DNA of 52,467 nucleotides from a virus: positions 1-52,467 of the IMG/VR virus record IMGVR_UViG_3300022746_000027; one strand, given 5' to 3'. How positions within the stretch are numbered: position 1 is the first letter of the stretch; each line of letters begins with the position of its first letter. The translations under genes and the position numbers were made by a program. The notes beneath the pieces are model-generated. The model made no database searches and had not been told where the DNA came from. It saw only the letters and a program-made list of their open reading frames with translations. This document shows positions 16,534 to 26,112 of this stretch, one piece after another.

Positions 16534-17295
16534 ATGGCTACACCAACAACTAGAGTAGAATTCAAGGACTACTGTTTACGTCAGCTAGGCTTTCCAGTCA
16601 TTGATATCAATGTCGATGACGACCAGATAGAAGATAGAGTGGACGATGCGCTACAGAAGTTTGCTGAGTATCATTACGATGGTACAGAAAAGCAATATCT
16701 AAAGTACATGATAACAGAGAGTGATTATGCGAATAGGTACTTGAGTTTGCCAGATACAATTATTGGTGTATCTAGAGTATTGCCAATAACAAGTTCTGCT
16801 GTATCGAACAACGGTTCGAACTTCAACATATTCGATCTAAACTACCAACTAAGATTGAATGAACTATATGAGTTCACATCATCTTCATATCAGCATTATT
16901 GGATTGCTAGAAGTCATATCCGTATGCTAGAAATGATTCTCACTGGCGAGAATCCAGTTAGATTCAATAAGAAGCACAACAGACTTTATGTTGATATGAA
17001 TTGGGATGCTCAAGAAGTACCGAAGAACAATTTTATCATCATAGAATGTCTAGAAGTGTTGAATCCTGAGCAGTATGGTAACGTATTCAATGACTCATGG
17101 CTGAAAGAGTATGGTACTCAGCTAATCAAAAAGCAATGGGGATCTAATCTAACGAAGTATGCAAACTACACATTGCCTGGTGGTATCGTCATCAATGGCG
17201 AAAAAATCTATGCAGATGCATCGGCAGATATCATTCGACTAGAAGAAGTATTACGCAATACATACGAAGAACCGCCTGGATTCTTAGTGGGATAA
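16534..17295 (+). CDS. 13: Neck protein, gp13-like head completion
   Basis: The 253-residue protein has the gp13 N-terminus of T4-like phages: TRVEFKDYCLRQLGFPVIDI, then a D-D-Q-I-E-D-R-V-D-D-A-L-Q-K-F helix and YLSLPDTIIGVSRVLPI. gp13 forms the neck ring below the portal that closes the filled head and lets the tail join. It is somewhat shorter than the T4 protein (about 309). It is followed after 3 bases by gp14, as in T4-like genomes. The start ATG has CGGAG upstream. Confidence 0.9.
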   Translation: MATPTTRVEFKDYCLRQLGFPVIDINVDDDQIEDRVDDALQKFAEYHYDGTEKQYLKYMITESDYANRYLSLPDTIIGVSRVLPITSSAVSNNGSNFNIFDLNYQLRLNELYEFTSSSYQHYWIARSHIRMLEMILTGENPVRFNKKHNRLYVDMNWDAQEVPKNNFIIIECLEVLNPEQYGNVFNDSWLKEYGTQLIKKQWGSNLTKYANYTLPGGIVINGEKIYADASADIIRLEEVLRNTYEEPPGFLVG

Positions 17296-17298
17296 ACC

Positions 17299-18171
17299 AT
17301 GCCAACTTCACCATACTTCAACAACCAGAATGCTACTAGAGAACAATGGCTACTAGAAGATCTTACCATTGAGTCTATTCGCAATCATGGTATAGATATT
17401 TGGTATATACCAAGGACATCATACGATCATCTTGACGAACTATTCGGAGATGATCCTGTGAAATATTTCGATAGGGCAATCAAACTAGACTGCTATCTAG
17501 AGACGTTCCAAGACTATGGTGGAAACAAGGAATTTTTCTCTAAGTTTGGTCTACAGGTAGATGAATCAGCAAAACTAGCAGTCGCAAGAAGAACATTTGA
17601 GAAGTTGGTTCCTAGAACTCTTCGTAATCTACCAAAAGAAGGTGATCTTCTGTATTTACCTGTACAGATGAAACTAATGGAAATCAGATTCGTAGAAGAA
17701 GAGAGAAACTTCTTTCAGTTGGGTAGAGACTCCAGAAATCCATACATGTATGTAATGTCTGTTGAGGCATTCAAATACAACGGCGAGTTTATGAACACTG
17801 GTGTATCTGAAATAGATGATATTGTGGATGGACTTGCACAATCTATCACTCTAGAAGTTACCAATACGGGTATCTCATTCGAACGTGGTGAAGTCATTTA
17901 TCAGGGCAGTTCTCTCCAGACATCAACAGCTAGATGTATTGTCGCAGAATATGATAGACCAAACAATGCGCTGAGAGTAAGACACATTAGAGGTCAATTT
18001 ACTCTAGCAGATATTCATGGCGTCACATCTGGAGCAACTGGTACAATTACATTTATGAATGAACAAGAAGATTCTACGCCAGATAGATTCTCAGATAACG
18101 TACAGCTGGAAGAAGAAGCAATTGCAATTCTTGATTTCAGCGAGAAGAATCCTTTTGGTGAGGTTAGCTGA
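17299..18171 (+). CDS. 14: Neck protein, gp14-like head completion
   Basis: The 290-residue protein matches the gp14 pattern: LLEDLTIESIRNHGIDIWYI followed by PR and DELFGDDP, then a FFSKFGLQVD segment (T4: FFSNFGMQV). gp14 makes the second neck ring with gp13. The C-terminal part holds GVTSGATGTITFMNE, a small beta insertion seen in T4-like neck proteins. Its stop overlaps the next start (TGATG), indicating coupled translation with gp15. Confidence 0.88.
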   Translation: MPTSPYFNNQNATREQWLLEDLTIESIRNHGIDIWYIPRTSYDHLDELFGDDPVKYFDRAIKLDCYLETFQDYGGNKEFFSKFGLQVDESAKLAVARRTFEKLVPRTLRNLPKEGDLLYLPVQMKLMEIRFVEEERNFFQLGRDSRNPYMYVMSVEAFKYNGEFMNTGVSEIDDIVDGLAQSITLEVTNTGISFERGEVIYQGSSLQTSTARCIVAEYDRPNNALRVRHIRGQFTLADIHGVTSGATGTITFMNEQEDSTPDRFSDNVQLEEEAIAILDFSEKNPFGEVS

Positions 18172-19172
18172 TGTTAAGCAATCAACACTTTTACCATAGA
18201 ACAGTTAGAAAGCTAGTTGTTTCTTTTGGAAATATATTCAACAACCTAAAGATGTTCAGATACGCTACAGATGGTGTAACTGAAGTTGAGAGGATCGTTG
18301 TTCCTTTGGCATACGCATCGAAGGAAAAATTCTATAAGAGAATCACAGAAGATCCTGAACTGACTAAGCAGACTCAGATCATTCTACCCAGAATGTCATT
18401 CGACATGAATGGTATTACTTACGATCCTTTGAGAAAGATATCTTCGCATATTGACAATTTCTCTGAGGGTACGTCAGCTGGTATGGCTAGACGTATCAAG
18501 ATGACTCCGTACAACTTCGATTTCAACGTAAACATCTTTGTTCGCAATACCGAAGATGGAATGCAGATCGTAGAGCAGATACTACCTTATTTCAATCCAG
18601 ACTACACTATGACAATAGATTTTCTTGGAATGGATAATCTAAAACTTGATATACCGATCGTTTTCAATAGCATCACATACGATGATTCGTATGAGGGTGA
18701 TTCTGAGTCTACTAGAACACTAGTTTGGACTATGAATTTCACTGTCAAAGGATATCTGTTCGGTCCACCATATGAGGACAAGATCATCACAAAGTCTACT
18801 GCAAATGTATTCAACGACATCATAGCAGACTCATCATCTAAGGAACTCATCTTCTGGTCAAATGATAACAACGGAATCAAATTTAAGCAAGATGAAGTTG
18901 TGTATCAAGGTGAAAAGCCAAATGAAGCTACGATGAAGGCTTTTGTGTATAGTTTCAACGAAGAAACGAATCGCATGATCGTGAGCGACTATAATGGAGA
19001 ACTGAGATATAATACATATCTGACAGGCGCTTCCACTGGCGCTAGATATAATGTCAAGTCATTCTCTGTTGTGACAAATCAACTAATCAACATAGAAGTT
19101 ACGCCAATTCCACTTACGGCAAATGCGAATGATGCGTTCGGGTTCAGCACAACTATAATAGAGTATGTATGA
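18171..19172 (+). CDS. 15: Tail sheath stabiliser and completion protein, gp15-like
   Basis: The 333-residue protein has an N-terminus (HFYHRTVRKLVVSFGNIFNN) that matches the start of T4 gp15 (fibre-less tail terminator). gp15 is the hexameric ring that caps the sheath and tube and docks to the neck. Internal motifs include MSFDMNGITYDPLRKI and MTIDFLGMDNLKLDIP. The C-terminal region contains YLTGASTGARYNVKSFS, a segment similar in style to GVTSGATGTITF of gp14. It is about 60 residues longer than T4 gp15. The next gene starts at ATGA overlapping its stop. Confidence 0.85.
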   Translation: MLSNQHFYHRTVRKLVVSFGNIFNNLKMFRYATDGVTEVERIVVPLAYASKEKFYKRITEDPELTKQTQIILPRMSFDMNGITYDPLRKISSHIDNFSEGTSAGMARRIKMTPYNFDFNVNIFVRNTEDGMQIVEQILPYFNPDYTMTIDFLGMDNLKLDIPIVFNSITYDDSYEGDSESTRTLVWTMNFTVKGYLFGPPYEDKIITKSTANVFNDIIADSSSKELIFWSNDNNGIKFKQDEVVYQGEKPNEATMKAFVYSFNEETNRMIVSDYNGELRYNTYLTGASTGARYNVKSFSVVTNQLINIEVTPIPLTANANDAFGFSTTIIEYV

Positions 19173-19588
19173 TTGAAACTAATAAAACTCTAGACTCGAT
19201 TCTAGAAACTGAATTTATACCAGCGAATGAAGTAGACCAAACTAAAGAAACACTTCCAATGGTTCCTACTGGTAGTGTTTCAGTAGAGGAAGACTTCGAC
19301 TATTCTCGTAGAAATTACCACGACCTACTAGAGAAGGGTGGTCTTGCGTTAGATGGTATTCTAGAAGTAGCAAAGGAATCGCAGCATCCTAGAGCGTATG
19401 AAGTCGCAGCTACTTTGATGAAAAATCTAGCTGATATGACTGATAAACTCCTATTGCTCCAGAAGCAAAAGAAAGATTTGACAGGTGAAGCGCCAGCAGC
19501 ACCGAAACAAACAGTTAATGTTGATAAGGCAGTATTCGTTGGAAGTGCTGCCGATTTACTAAAGCAGATAAAGAATGGAAATAATTGA
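19169..19588 (+). CDS. 16: Terminase small subunit, gp16-like
   Basis: The 139-residue acidic protein has a predicted helical hairpin (about 45-105: DYSRRNYHDLLEKGGLALDG, ESQHPRAYEVAATLMKNLAD). It lies immediately upstream of, and overlaps by 14 bases, the large terminase gene, as gp16 does in T4. The small terminase forms a ring that regulates the packaging motor and recognises DNA. The motif RAYEVAATLMKNLADMTDKL is characteristic of T4-like small subunits. T4 gp16 is 164 residues, so this is slightly compact. Confidence 0.85.
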   Translation: MIETNKTLDSILETEFIPANEVDQTKETLPMVPTGSVSVEEDFDYSRRNYHDLLEKGGLALDGILEVAKESQHPRAYEVAATLMKNLADMTDKLLLLQKQKKDLTGEAPAAPKQTVNVDKAVFVGSAADLLKQIKNGNN

Positions 19589-21200
19589 GAAGATAAAGCA
19601 TTACCTAGGCAACCCGCACCTGAAGAGGATTGGTGTTGTCCAGAAGATGGATGATGCTAAGGTAGCTGAATTCATCAAATGTTCTCAGGACCCAACATAC
19701 TTCATTCAGAACTATGTGAAGGTCATTACACTAGATCGTGGATTTGTGAACATCGACCTGTATGATTTCCAGAGACAGGCTATTGAGGAAATCAACACAA
19801 ATCGTAGAGTCATAGTAAAAGCTGGTCGTCAGGTTGGTAAAACAACGATGATTGTCGGATACGTTTTATGGTATGTTCTATTCAATACCGATAAGACAGT
19901 AGCTATTCTAGCTAACAAAGCTCCCACAGCGCGTGAAATTCTATCAAGAATCAAGATTGCGTATGAAGCACTCCCTCTGTGGCTTCAACAGGGTGTAAAG
20001 ACTTGGAACAAAGGTGACATCGAACTTGAAAACAACTGCCGTATCATGGCTACGTCTACTGCATCGTCAGCTATTCGTGGTTTCTCTATCTCGCTTCTAT
20101 ATCTGGACGAGTTCGCGTTCGTACCAACTAATATCGCAGATGAGTTCTTCACATCTGTTTATCCAACGATTTCTTCTGGTACTCAGTCTAAAGTCCTAAT
20201 CAGTTCTACGCCTAATGGCATGAACCACTTCTATAGAATGTGGACAGATGCTATTGAGAATAGAAGTGGATTCAGAGCAATCGAAGCTAATTGGCGTCAA
20301 GTTCCTGGAAGAGATGATTCTTGGGCTGAAGATCAGCGCAAAGTCCTAGGAGAAGAGAAGTTCCAGCAGGAAATGGAATGTGAGTTCCTTGGATCTGTTG
20401 GCACTCTAATATCTGGTAGGGTACTAAAGCAATTGACGTTCAAGACTCCCAAGACTGACGCAGGAGTTACTGGGCTAAGTATCCATGAAGAACCAACGTC
20501 GAGACACAGATACATAATGACGGTAGACACCTCTAGAGGCAAGGGAATGGACTATTCCGCCTTCACCGTAATAGATGTCACCGATGTTCCGTATAGACTT
20601 GTCTGCACATATAAAGATAACGACATATCTCCAATCAACTATCCAGCCATAATCCAAAGGATAGCAAAATACTACAATGAAGCGTATGTCCTGGTAGAAA
20701 TCAACGACAATGGACAGCAAATCTCCGATATCCTCTTCGATGAATTTGAGTATGAGAATATCCTGTCTACGGTGGAGAAGGATAAGAAGATCACCCTATC
20801 ATGGGCGTCAGCGGGTAAATTTAATCGAGGAATCAGAACCACGAAGTCCGTAAAGAGACTTGGCTGCAGCCTAATGAAGAACATCATTGAATCACACAAG
20901 ATTTCGATTCAGGATTATGATGTTATTCGTGAACTGGCTACTTTTATAAATAAAGGAAATACATACGAAGCAGATGCGGGATCGCACGATGATCTGGTAA
21001 TGTGCCTAGTATTATTTTCCTGGATGACTAATCAGACGTTTTTTGCAGACTTATGCGACACAAATATCAAGGATAAGTTGTATAGAGACCAGATGAAGTT
21101 GATCGAGGATGATATGTTACCTTCTCCAATTCGCGGTGATCCACTTGAAGATACTAGATTCGTGGCAGATGGTTCGGTTTGGGATATAGTCAAATTCTAG
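19575..21200 (+). CDS. 17: Terminase large subunit, gp17-like packaging ATPase/nuclease
   Basis: The 541-residue protein has an N-terminal ATPase with Walker A G84-R-Q-V-G-K89-T, Walker B LLYLDE (174-179) and coupling motif SSTPNG (210-215). Its C-terminal RNase H-fold nuclease has the catalytic Asp318 in TVDTSRG and a late HDD acid cluster (GSHDDLVMCL). It is the motor that translocates DNA into the prohead through gp20 and cuts concatemers at headful. It is shorter than T4 gp17 (610), mainly at the N-terminus. A TATAAATA occurs inside the gene (20945-20952) but has no nearby start. Confidence 0.95.
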   Translation: MEIIEKIKHYLGNPHLKRIGVVQKMDDAKVAEFIKCSQDPTYFIQNYVKVITLDRGFVNIDLYDFQRQAIEEINTNRRVIVKAGRQVGKTTMIVGYVLWYVLFNTDKTVAILANKAPTAREILSRIKIAYEALPLWLQQGVKTWNKGDIELENNCRIMATSTASSAIRGFSISLLYLDEFAFVPTNIADEFFTSVYPTISSGTQSKVLISSTPNGMNHFYRMWTDAIENRSGFRAIEANWRQVPGRDDSWAEDQRKVLGEEKFQQEMECEFLGSVGTLISGRVLKQLTFKTPKTDAGVTGLSIHEEPTSRHRYIMTVDTSRGKGMDYSAFTVIDVTDVPYRLVCTYKDNDISPINYPAIIQRIAKYYNEAYVLVEINDNGQQISDILFDEFEYENILSTVEKDKKITLSWASAGKFNRGIRTTKSVKRLGCSLMKNIIESHKISIQDYDVIRELATFINKGNTYEADAGSHDDLVMCLVLFSWMTNQTFFADLCDTNIKDKLYRDQMKLIEDDMLPSPIRGDPLEDTRFVADGSVWDIVKF

Positions 21201-21205
21201 AAAGA

Positions 21206-21212
21206 CTAAATA
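21206..21212 (+). promoter_or_regulatory. Late promoter box CTAAATA before tail sheath gene
   Basis: CTAAATA lies just after the terminase stop and 39 bases before the sheath ATG. Separate strong late transcription of the abundant sheath protein is expected. Confidence 0.6.
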
Positions 21213-21251
21213 CAATAAGATTTTTCAGTTCCTTATAACAGGAGTATACAA

Positions 21252-22979
21252 ATGGCATTTCAAGTATCACCAGGCGTGAACACTTCAGAAGTTGATCTAA
21301 CCACAGTCGTTCCAGCAATCTCATCATCCACTGGCGCCATTGCTGGCGTTTTTCAGTGGGGTCCTGTAAACGAAATTCGTCAGATTTCGAATGAACTGGA
21401 GCTAGTAAGCAACTATGGTCGTCCAGACACAAATACAGCAACGTCGTTCTTCACTGCTGCAAACTTCCTAGCATATTCAAATGATCTAAGAGTTTGTAGA
21501 GCAGCAAATACAACTTCGTATAATGCATTTGCTCCTCTCGCTTCTCAGGATCTATTTGCTGGCAACACCACTCAGATCAAGAATGAAGCAGCATACGAAA
21601 CTAGCACAGTATATACATCTGGTGTAGTAAACACCATGTTTGCTGCTAGATACCCAGGATCTATGGGCAACTCTCTAAAGGTAGAGTTGTTTGCTAATAG
21701 CAACACCACTCTATGGAATAGCTGGGCATATTCGTCACTATTCGACAACAAGCCAGGCACTTCACATTTCGTCTCTGTGAATTTCAACGCAGCGGCTAAT
21801 GACGAACTACATCTAGTTGTTATCGATGAGGACGGCAAGTTCACTGGTTCTCCAGGAACAGTTCTAGAAAAGTTCACTGGTCTATCTAAGGCTACAAATG
21901 CCAAGGACGAAACTGGACAGAGCATCTATTACAAGAACTACATTCTTCGTAATTCGAAGTATATCCTATGGTCGGGTACACCAGAAGATGCTGCTGGCGC
22001 AACTACTACTTGGGACGTTGCAGCTAATACAACTCACATCTTCACACAAACTGCTGGAAATGACACAGCATTCTCATTTGTGGGTGGTACAGATCAGTCA
22101 GTACCAGATTCTGCTCTAAACACAGCATACGATCTGTTCTCTGACGTTGAAAACATCGACATCTCCCTACTTCTAACCGCTGCACATAGCGCAGCAGTTG
22201 CAGGTCACGCTGTTGATCTAGTAGAAGGCAGAAGAGATTGCGTAGTGTTCGTTTCGCCAACCCTTGCAAATACGACATCTGCTACAGCATCTACCGATAT
22301 TACAAACTATCGTAACGTTGCTCTAAACAAGTCATCTTCGTATGCTGTGATGGACAGCGGCTGGAAGTATCAGTATGATAAGTATAATGATATCTACCGC
22401 TGGATGCCTCTAAACGGAGACATTGCAGGTCTTTGCGCTCGTACTGATAATGACCGTGATCCTTGGTTCTCACCAGCGGGTCTAACTCGCGGTCAGATCA
22501 AGAACGTAATCAAGCTATCGTACAATCCAAACAAGTCGAACCGCGATACACTATACAAGGCTGGTGTAAATCCAGTTGTATCTTCACCAGGTGAAGGCAC
22601 ATATCTGTTTGGCGATAAGACTCTTCTTGGACGTCCATCAGCATTCGACCGTATCAATGTTCGTAGACTGTTCATTGTTCTTGAGAAGTCAATCTCCAAG
22701 GCAGCTAAGTCGAGCCTATTCGAATTCAATGATGAATTCACTCGCGCACAGTTTGTAAATCTAGTTGAGCCTTTCCTAAGAACTGTACAAGGTCGTCGTG
22801 GTATCTATGACTATCGCGTTGTGTGTGATTCAACGAATAACACAGCAGAAGTTATCGACCGTAATGAGTTTGTAGGCGACATTTACATTAAGCCAGCTAA
22901 GAGCATCAACTTTATCCAGTTGAACTTTGTTGCTGTTCGTACTGGAGTTGCCTTTGAAGAAATCGTAGGCAAGTTCTAA
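21252..22979 (+). CDS. 18: Tail sheath protein, gp18-like
   Basis: The 575-residue protein has the T4-like sheath N-terminus (FQVSPGVNTSEVDLTTVVPA, then FQWGPVNEIRQISNELEL). It also has the conserved C-terminal core FLRTVQGRRGIYDYRVVCD and INFIQLNFVAVRTGV, which provides the strand exchange of contractile sheaths. Its role is to form the contractile outer tail tube. T4 gp18 is 659 residues; the difference lies in the variable outer domains. It is preceded by a late box and ACAGGAG, and followed by gp19 after 29 bases. Confidence 0.95.
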   Translation: MAFQVSPGVNTSEVDLTTVVPAISSSTGAIAGVFQWGPVNEIRQISNELELVSNYGRPDTNTATSFFTAANFLAYSNDLRVCRAANTTSYNAFAPLASQDLFAGNTTQIKNEAAYETSTVYTSGVVNTMFAARYPGSMGNSLKVELFANSNTTLWNSWAYSSLFDNKPGTSHFVSVNFNAAANDELHLVVIDEDGKFTGSPGTVLEKFTGLSKATNAKDETGQSIYYKNYILRNSKYILWSGTPEDAAGATTTWDVAANTTHIFTQTAGNDTAFSFVGGTDQSVPDSALNTAYDLFSDVENIDISLLLTAAHSAAVAGHAVDLVEGRRDCVVFVSPTLANTTSATASTDITNYRNVALNKSSSYAVMDSGWKYQYDKYNDIYRWMPLNGDIAGLCARTDNDRDPWFSPAGLTRGQIKNVIKLSYNPNKSNRDTLYKAGVNPVVSSPGEGTYLFGDKTLLGRPSAFDRINVRRLFIVLEKSISKAAKSSLFEFNDEFTRAQFVNLVEPFLRTVQGRRGIYDYRVVCDSTNNTAEVIDRNEFVGDIYIKPAKSINFIQLNFVAVRTGVAFEEIVGKF

Positions 22980-22985
22980 TAAATA
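22979..22985 (+). promoter_or_regulatory. Late promoter box ATAAATA before tail tube gene
   Basis: ATAAATA overlaps the sheath stop codon and lies 23 bases before the tube ATG; an AAGGAG ribosome site follows. Confidence 0.6.
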
Positions 22986-23008
22986 GATTAGGATAAGGAG
23001 TTTATCAA

Positions 23009-23572
23009 ATGGCATTTAATGTAGACCAATTCAGATCAACACTAAGATACGATGGAGCACGTCCTAATCTGTTCGAAGTGTTCCTACGTTTCCCAGACTA
23101 TGTTGAACTAGGTCCTCTAGCTGGCAGTCAAGCACGTTTCATGTGTAAGACTGCACAGCTTCCAGGATCAACAATGGGTGTAGTAGAAGTACCATACTTC
23201 GGACGTCAGGTAAAGGTTGCTGGTAATAGAACATTCGCAGAATGGTCAGTAACAATCATCAACGACGAAGATTTCACTATCCGCAATGCATTCGAAAGAT
23301 GGCATCGTGGCATCAACGGAAACGTTAGCAATCTTCGTGAAGCACCATCGTCAACTGGCGCAAACACTTATGCAGTCGATGCAAGTGTTTATCAGTATAG
23401 TAAGATGGGCGGAATTCCTATCAAGTCGTACAAGTTTACGGGTCTGTTCCCATCAGACATCGCTGCTGTCGACCTAGATTGGGGTTCGAATGATTCTATC
23501 GAAGAATTCTCGGTTACTCTATCGTATCAGTATTGGGTAACTCAAGATACTTCAATCGCAAATCCTGCGTAA
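23009..23572 (+). CDS. 19: Tail tube protein, gp19-like
   Basis: The 187-residue protein shows the gp19 fold signature: NLFEVFLRFPDYV strand, FMCKTAQLPGSTMGVVEVPY, then the WSVTIINDEDFTIRNAFERW segment and a final FSVTLSYQYWV strand. It forms the inner tube through which DNA passes. A second, divergent gp19-like gene lies at 30314. The gene is followed by a strong stem-loop terminator, closing the tail operon. Confidence 0.92.
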   Translation: MAFNVDQFRSTLRYDGARPNLFEVFLRFPDYVELGPLAGSQARFMCKTAQLPGSTMGVVEVPYFGRQVKVAGNRTFAEWSVTIINDEDFTIRNAFERWHRGINGNVSNLREAPSSTGANTYAVDASVYQYSKMGGIPIKSYKFTGLFPSDIAAVDLDWGSNDSIEEFSVTLSYQYWVTQDTSIANPA

Positions 23573-23579
23573 ATTGTGA

Positions 23580-23587
23580 TATAAGTA
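23580..23587 (+). promoter_or_regulatory. Late promoter-like box TATAAGTA before portal gene
   Basis: TATAAGTA differs from the T4 late box by one base and lies directly against the terminator stem, 46 bases before the portal ATG. If used, its transcript would begin around or inside the terminator hairpin, so use is uncertain. Confidence 0.35.
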
Positions 23588-23618
23588 GAGAGGGAGTAAT
23601 CCTCCCTCTCTTTTCTTT
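23588..23618 (+). terminator. Rho-independent terminator after gp19
   Basis: A perfect 9-bp stem (GAGAGGGAG and CTCCCTCTC) with a 5-base loop TAATC is followed by TTTTCTTT. It separates the tail tube gene from the portal gene. Confidence 0.9.
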
Positions 23619-23633
23619 GATATGGAGTAATAC

Positions 23634-25208
23634 ATGGCTGGAATAAATCTATTTGGCTGGGAAATCGTAAAGAAGAAGGGGCTTGCTCCTGAGCAAAAGC
23701 CTTCTATTGCCGTCCCGCAGACCGACGATGGTGCATTTACAATCAATGCATCTAGTCTCGGTGGCTACTATGGCACGTATCTCAACCTAGAGACTGCATT
23801 CAAGAACGAGAATGAACTAATTTCTCGTTATCGTACTATGTCGATGCAGCCCGAGTGTGAGCAAGCTATCGATGATATCGTCAACGAAGCAATCGTTAGA
23901 GACGAAGATGGTAAATCAGTTCAGATTATCTTAGATGATCTTCAGCAAACTGATGACATAAAGAACATGATCCGCGAAGAATTCAAGGGAGTTCTTCGTA
24001 TGCTAGACTTCGACAATGCTGGCGCTGATATTTTCCGTCGCTGGTATGTTGATGGTAGACTATTCTACCAGGTTCAAATTGATGAAAAGAATCCTAAGCT
24101 AGGCATTCAAGGTCTAGTCTTTCTAGATCCTAGAAAGATTCGCAAAGTACGCACAGTTGTAAAGGAAAAAGATCCTAGAACTGGCATCGAATTTGTGAAG
24201 GGAACTCAAGAATTCTATGTGTACAACGAGAAATCGATGTCACAAAGCAACATGGTAATGTCTAGCCCTGTAGACGCTGCCGTAAAGATTTCATTGGACT
24301 CTGTTGTGAATATCAACTCAGGTCTAATGGACGCATCACGCAACATGGTTCTATCTTATCTGCATAAGGCAATCAAACCAATCAATCAGCTTCGAATGAT
24401 CGAAGATGCTATTGTTGTGTATAGACTATCTCGCGCACCAGAACGTAGAGTATTCTACGTTGATGTTGGTAATCTGCCTAAGATGAAAGCAGATCAGTAT
24501 ATGCAAGACATTATGACCAAGTTCCGCAATAAGGTCGTATACGACAGCGGAACTGGTGAAGTCCGTGATGATCGCAAGTTTACTTCAATGATCGAGGACT
24601 TCTGGATTCCTAGACGTGGTGAAGGTAAGAATACTGAAATCACTACTCTACCAGCTGGTCAGAACCTAGGCGAACTGACTGACGTAAAGTATTTCGAGCA
24701 GAAGCTATACAAGGCTCTGAATGTACCTGTGTCTAGACTAGAATCTGCTCAGGGATTCACACTAGGGCGTTCGAATGAAATCACTAGAGACGAACTGAAG
24801 TTCAACAAGTTTGTTGAGAAGCTTCGCAATAAGTTTAGCACTCTATTTGATGAATTGATGAAGCGCCAGCTTGCTCTAAAGGGCATTGCTTCCGTTGAAG
24901 AGTGGGATGAAATCAAAGAGTACATCCACTATGACTTCATGGAAGATAACAACTTCGCAGAACTTAAGGACGCAGAACTAATTGCTAATCGCGTACTTAT
25001 TCTAAATAGTGTCGTACCGTATGTTGGAACATACTATTCGATGCAGTGGGTTCGTAAGAATATTCTACATCTGACTGAAGAAGAAATCGAAACTATGCAG
25101 GCAGAAATAGAACAGGAACAAGAAATGATGACACGCATCGCTCTTGCTCAAACAGCACAACAAGCGGCTGCAACACCAGCTAGTTCGCTAAATAATACAC
25201 AACAGTAA
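23634..25208 (+). CDS. 20: Portal protein, gp20-like
   Basis: The 524-residue protein equals the T4 gp20 length. Recognisable segments are RYRTMSMQPECEQAIDDIVN near residue 65, FRRWYVDGRLFYQ, SIEDFW-type MIEDFWIPRRGEGKNTEI and VPVSRLESAQGFTLGRS. It is the dodecameric ring at the head vertex that nucleates prohead assembly and docks the packaging motor and neck. The C-terminus is Gln/Ala/Thr-rich. The order portal, core proteins, protease, scaffold, capsid is the T4 order. Confidence 0.95.
   Translation: MAGINLFGWEIVKKKGLAPEQKPSIAVPQTDDGAFTINASSLGGYYGTYLNLETAFKNENELISRYRTMSMQPECEQAIDDIVNEAIVRDEDGKSVQIILDDLQQTDDIKNMIREEFKGVLRMLDFDNAGADIFRRWYVDGRLFYQVQIDEKNPKLGIQGLVFLDPRKIRKVRTVVKEKDPRTGIEFVKGTQEFYVYNEKSMSQSNMVMSSPVDAAVKISLDSVVNINSGLMDASRNMVLSYLHKAIKPINQLRMIEDAIVVYRLSRAPERRVFYVDVGNLPKMKADQYMQDIMTKFRNKVVYDSGTGEVRDDRKFTSMIEDFWIPRRGEGKNTEITTLPAGQNLGELTDVKYFEQKLYKALNVPVSRLESAQGFTLGRSNEITRDELKFNKFVEKLRNKFSTLFDELMKRQLALKGIASVEEWDEIKEYIHYDFMEDNNFAELKDAELIANRVLILNSVVPYVGTYYSMQWVRKNILHLTEEEIETMQAEIEQEQEMMTRIALAQTAQQAAATPASSLNNTQQ
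25188..25194 (+). promoter_or_regulatory. Late promoter box CTAAATA inside portal 3' end
   Basis: CTAAATA lies in the last codons of the portal gene, 31 bases before the ATG of the next core gene. As a short motif inside coding sequence it is less secure than the intergenic boxes. Confidence 0.45.
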
Positions 25209-25225
25209 TTGCTCGGAGAATCTCA

Positions 25226-26110
25226 ATGAATTCCAAAGAACTTCTAGAATCGATCATGGTAGAAGAACAAGACACAGTGAATGATGTATTCATCAATCTC
25301 ATGGCAGAAAAGCTATCGGATGCTCTTGAAGTTCGCAAGGTTGAACTTGCATCTGAGATTATGATAGACGAATCTGCTGAGTTCGAAAAGACTGCTAAGA
25401 AGTATGCTAAGGCAGAGAAAGAAGATGCCGAAAAAGAATACTCTTATGGCACGAAGATCAAAAACACGAAGCAAGAGAATAAAAGAACTGCTGATATGAA
25501 AGCATCATTTCTCAAGCGTTTTGCTACTGAAGAAGTCGAGCAGATCGATGAAGCATCATACAGGGATAATCAGATAGCTTCCAGAGAAGCTAATGAAAAT
25601 GAAAGAGAGTATCAGAGAAAAACTACAGCAAAAAATAAAAGAAAAGAAAATTTGGCAAATTGGAAAACCAATCATCCTGAAGATTTTTCTGCACATAAAA
25701 AGAGATTAGAAGTTGCAAGAAAGCTAAAAAGAGCATTGGAATCTCACATCAGTACACTAGAAGATTCTACAACAAAAAACGCAGGTAGCAAAAACAGACT
25801 ATCGAAAGCAGATCACGCTCTATTCACGAAGCATCTGAATAGAATGAAGCATCTGAATAGAATGATGGAAGCACTAGAACCAGGTTCCTCTTCTGCCAAT
25901 CAAAAGCAACTATCTATGCACAATACAAATCTTCAAAGAATGGGCGTCGCTTCATCGGATAAGTCTAAAGTGATGAACGCTATCAAGGCGCATCTAGCTG
26001 GTCGTAGACTAAATATGAATCAGAATAACACTCTGATTGATTATCTGGGTCAGACTGGCGGGCTTCAAAATGTATCGGCTGCAGTTCGCAACAAGGCACT
26101 GAAGAAGTAA
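25226..26110 (+). CDS. Prohead core / internal head protein candidate
   Basis: The 294-residue, highly charged, helical protein (Lys, Glu and Asn rich) lies between portal and protease where T4 has core genes 67 and 68. It contains three sites fitting the gp21 protease consensus (L/I-x-E before A/S/G): L6-L7-E8|S9, I47-D48-E49|S50 and I107-D108-E109|A110. That suggests it is cut during head maturation. No catalytic domain is seen. The repeated HLNRMKHLNRMMEAL near residue 210 is a local helix duplication. The product name is inferred from position and cleavage motifs. Confidence 0.6.
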   Translation: MNSKELLESIMVEEQDTVNDVFINLMAEKLSDALEVRKVELASEIMIDESAEFEKTAKKYAKAEKEDAEKEYSYGTKIKNTKQENKRTADMKASFLKRFATEEVEQIDEASYRDNQIASREANENEREYQRKTTAKNKRKENLANWKTNHPEDFSAHKKRLEVARKLKRALESHISTLEDSTTKNAGSKNRLSKADHALFTKHLNRMKHLNRMMEALEPGSSSANQKQLSMHNTNLQRMGVASSDKSKVMNAIKAHLAGRRLNMNQNNTLIDYLGQTGGLQNVSAAVRNKALKK

Positions 26111-26112
26111 AA

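Noticed and set aside
20945-20952. Exact TATAAATA inside the large terminase gene
   Set aside because: It is within coding sequence, with no start codon in useful distance; the next gene has its own late box at 21206. Chance in an AT-rich gene is likely.
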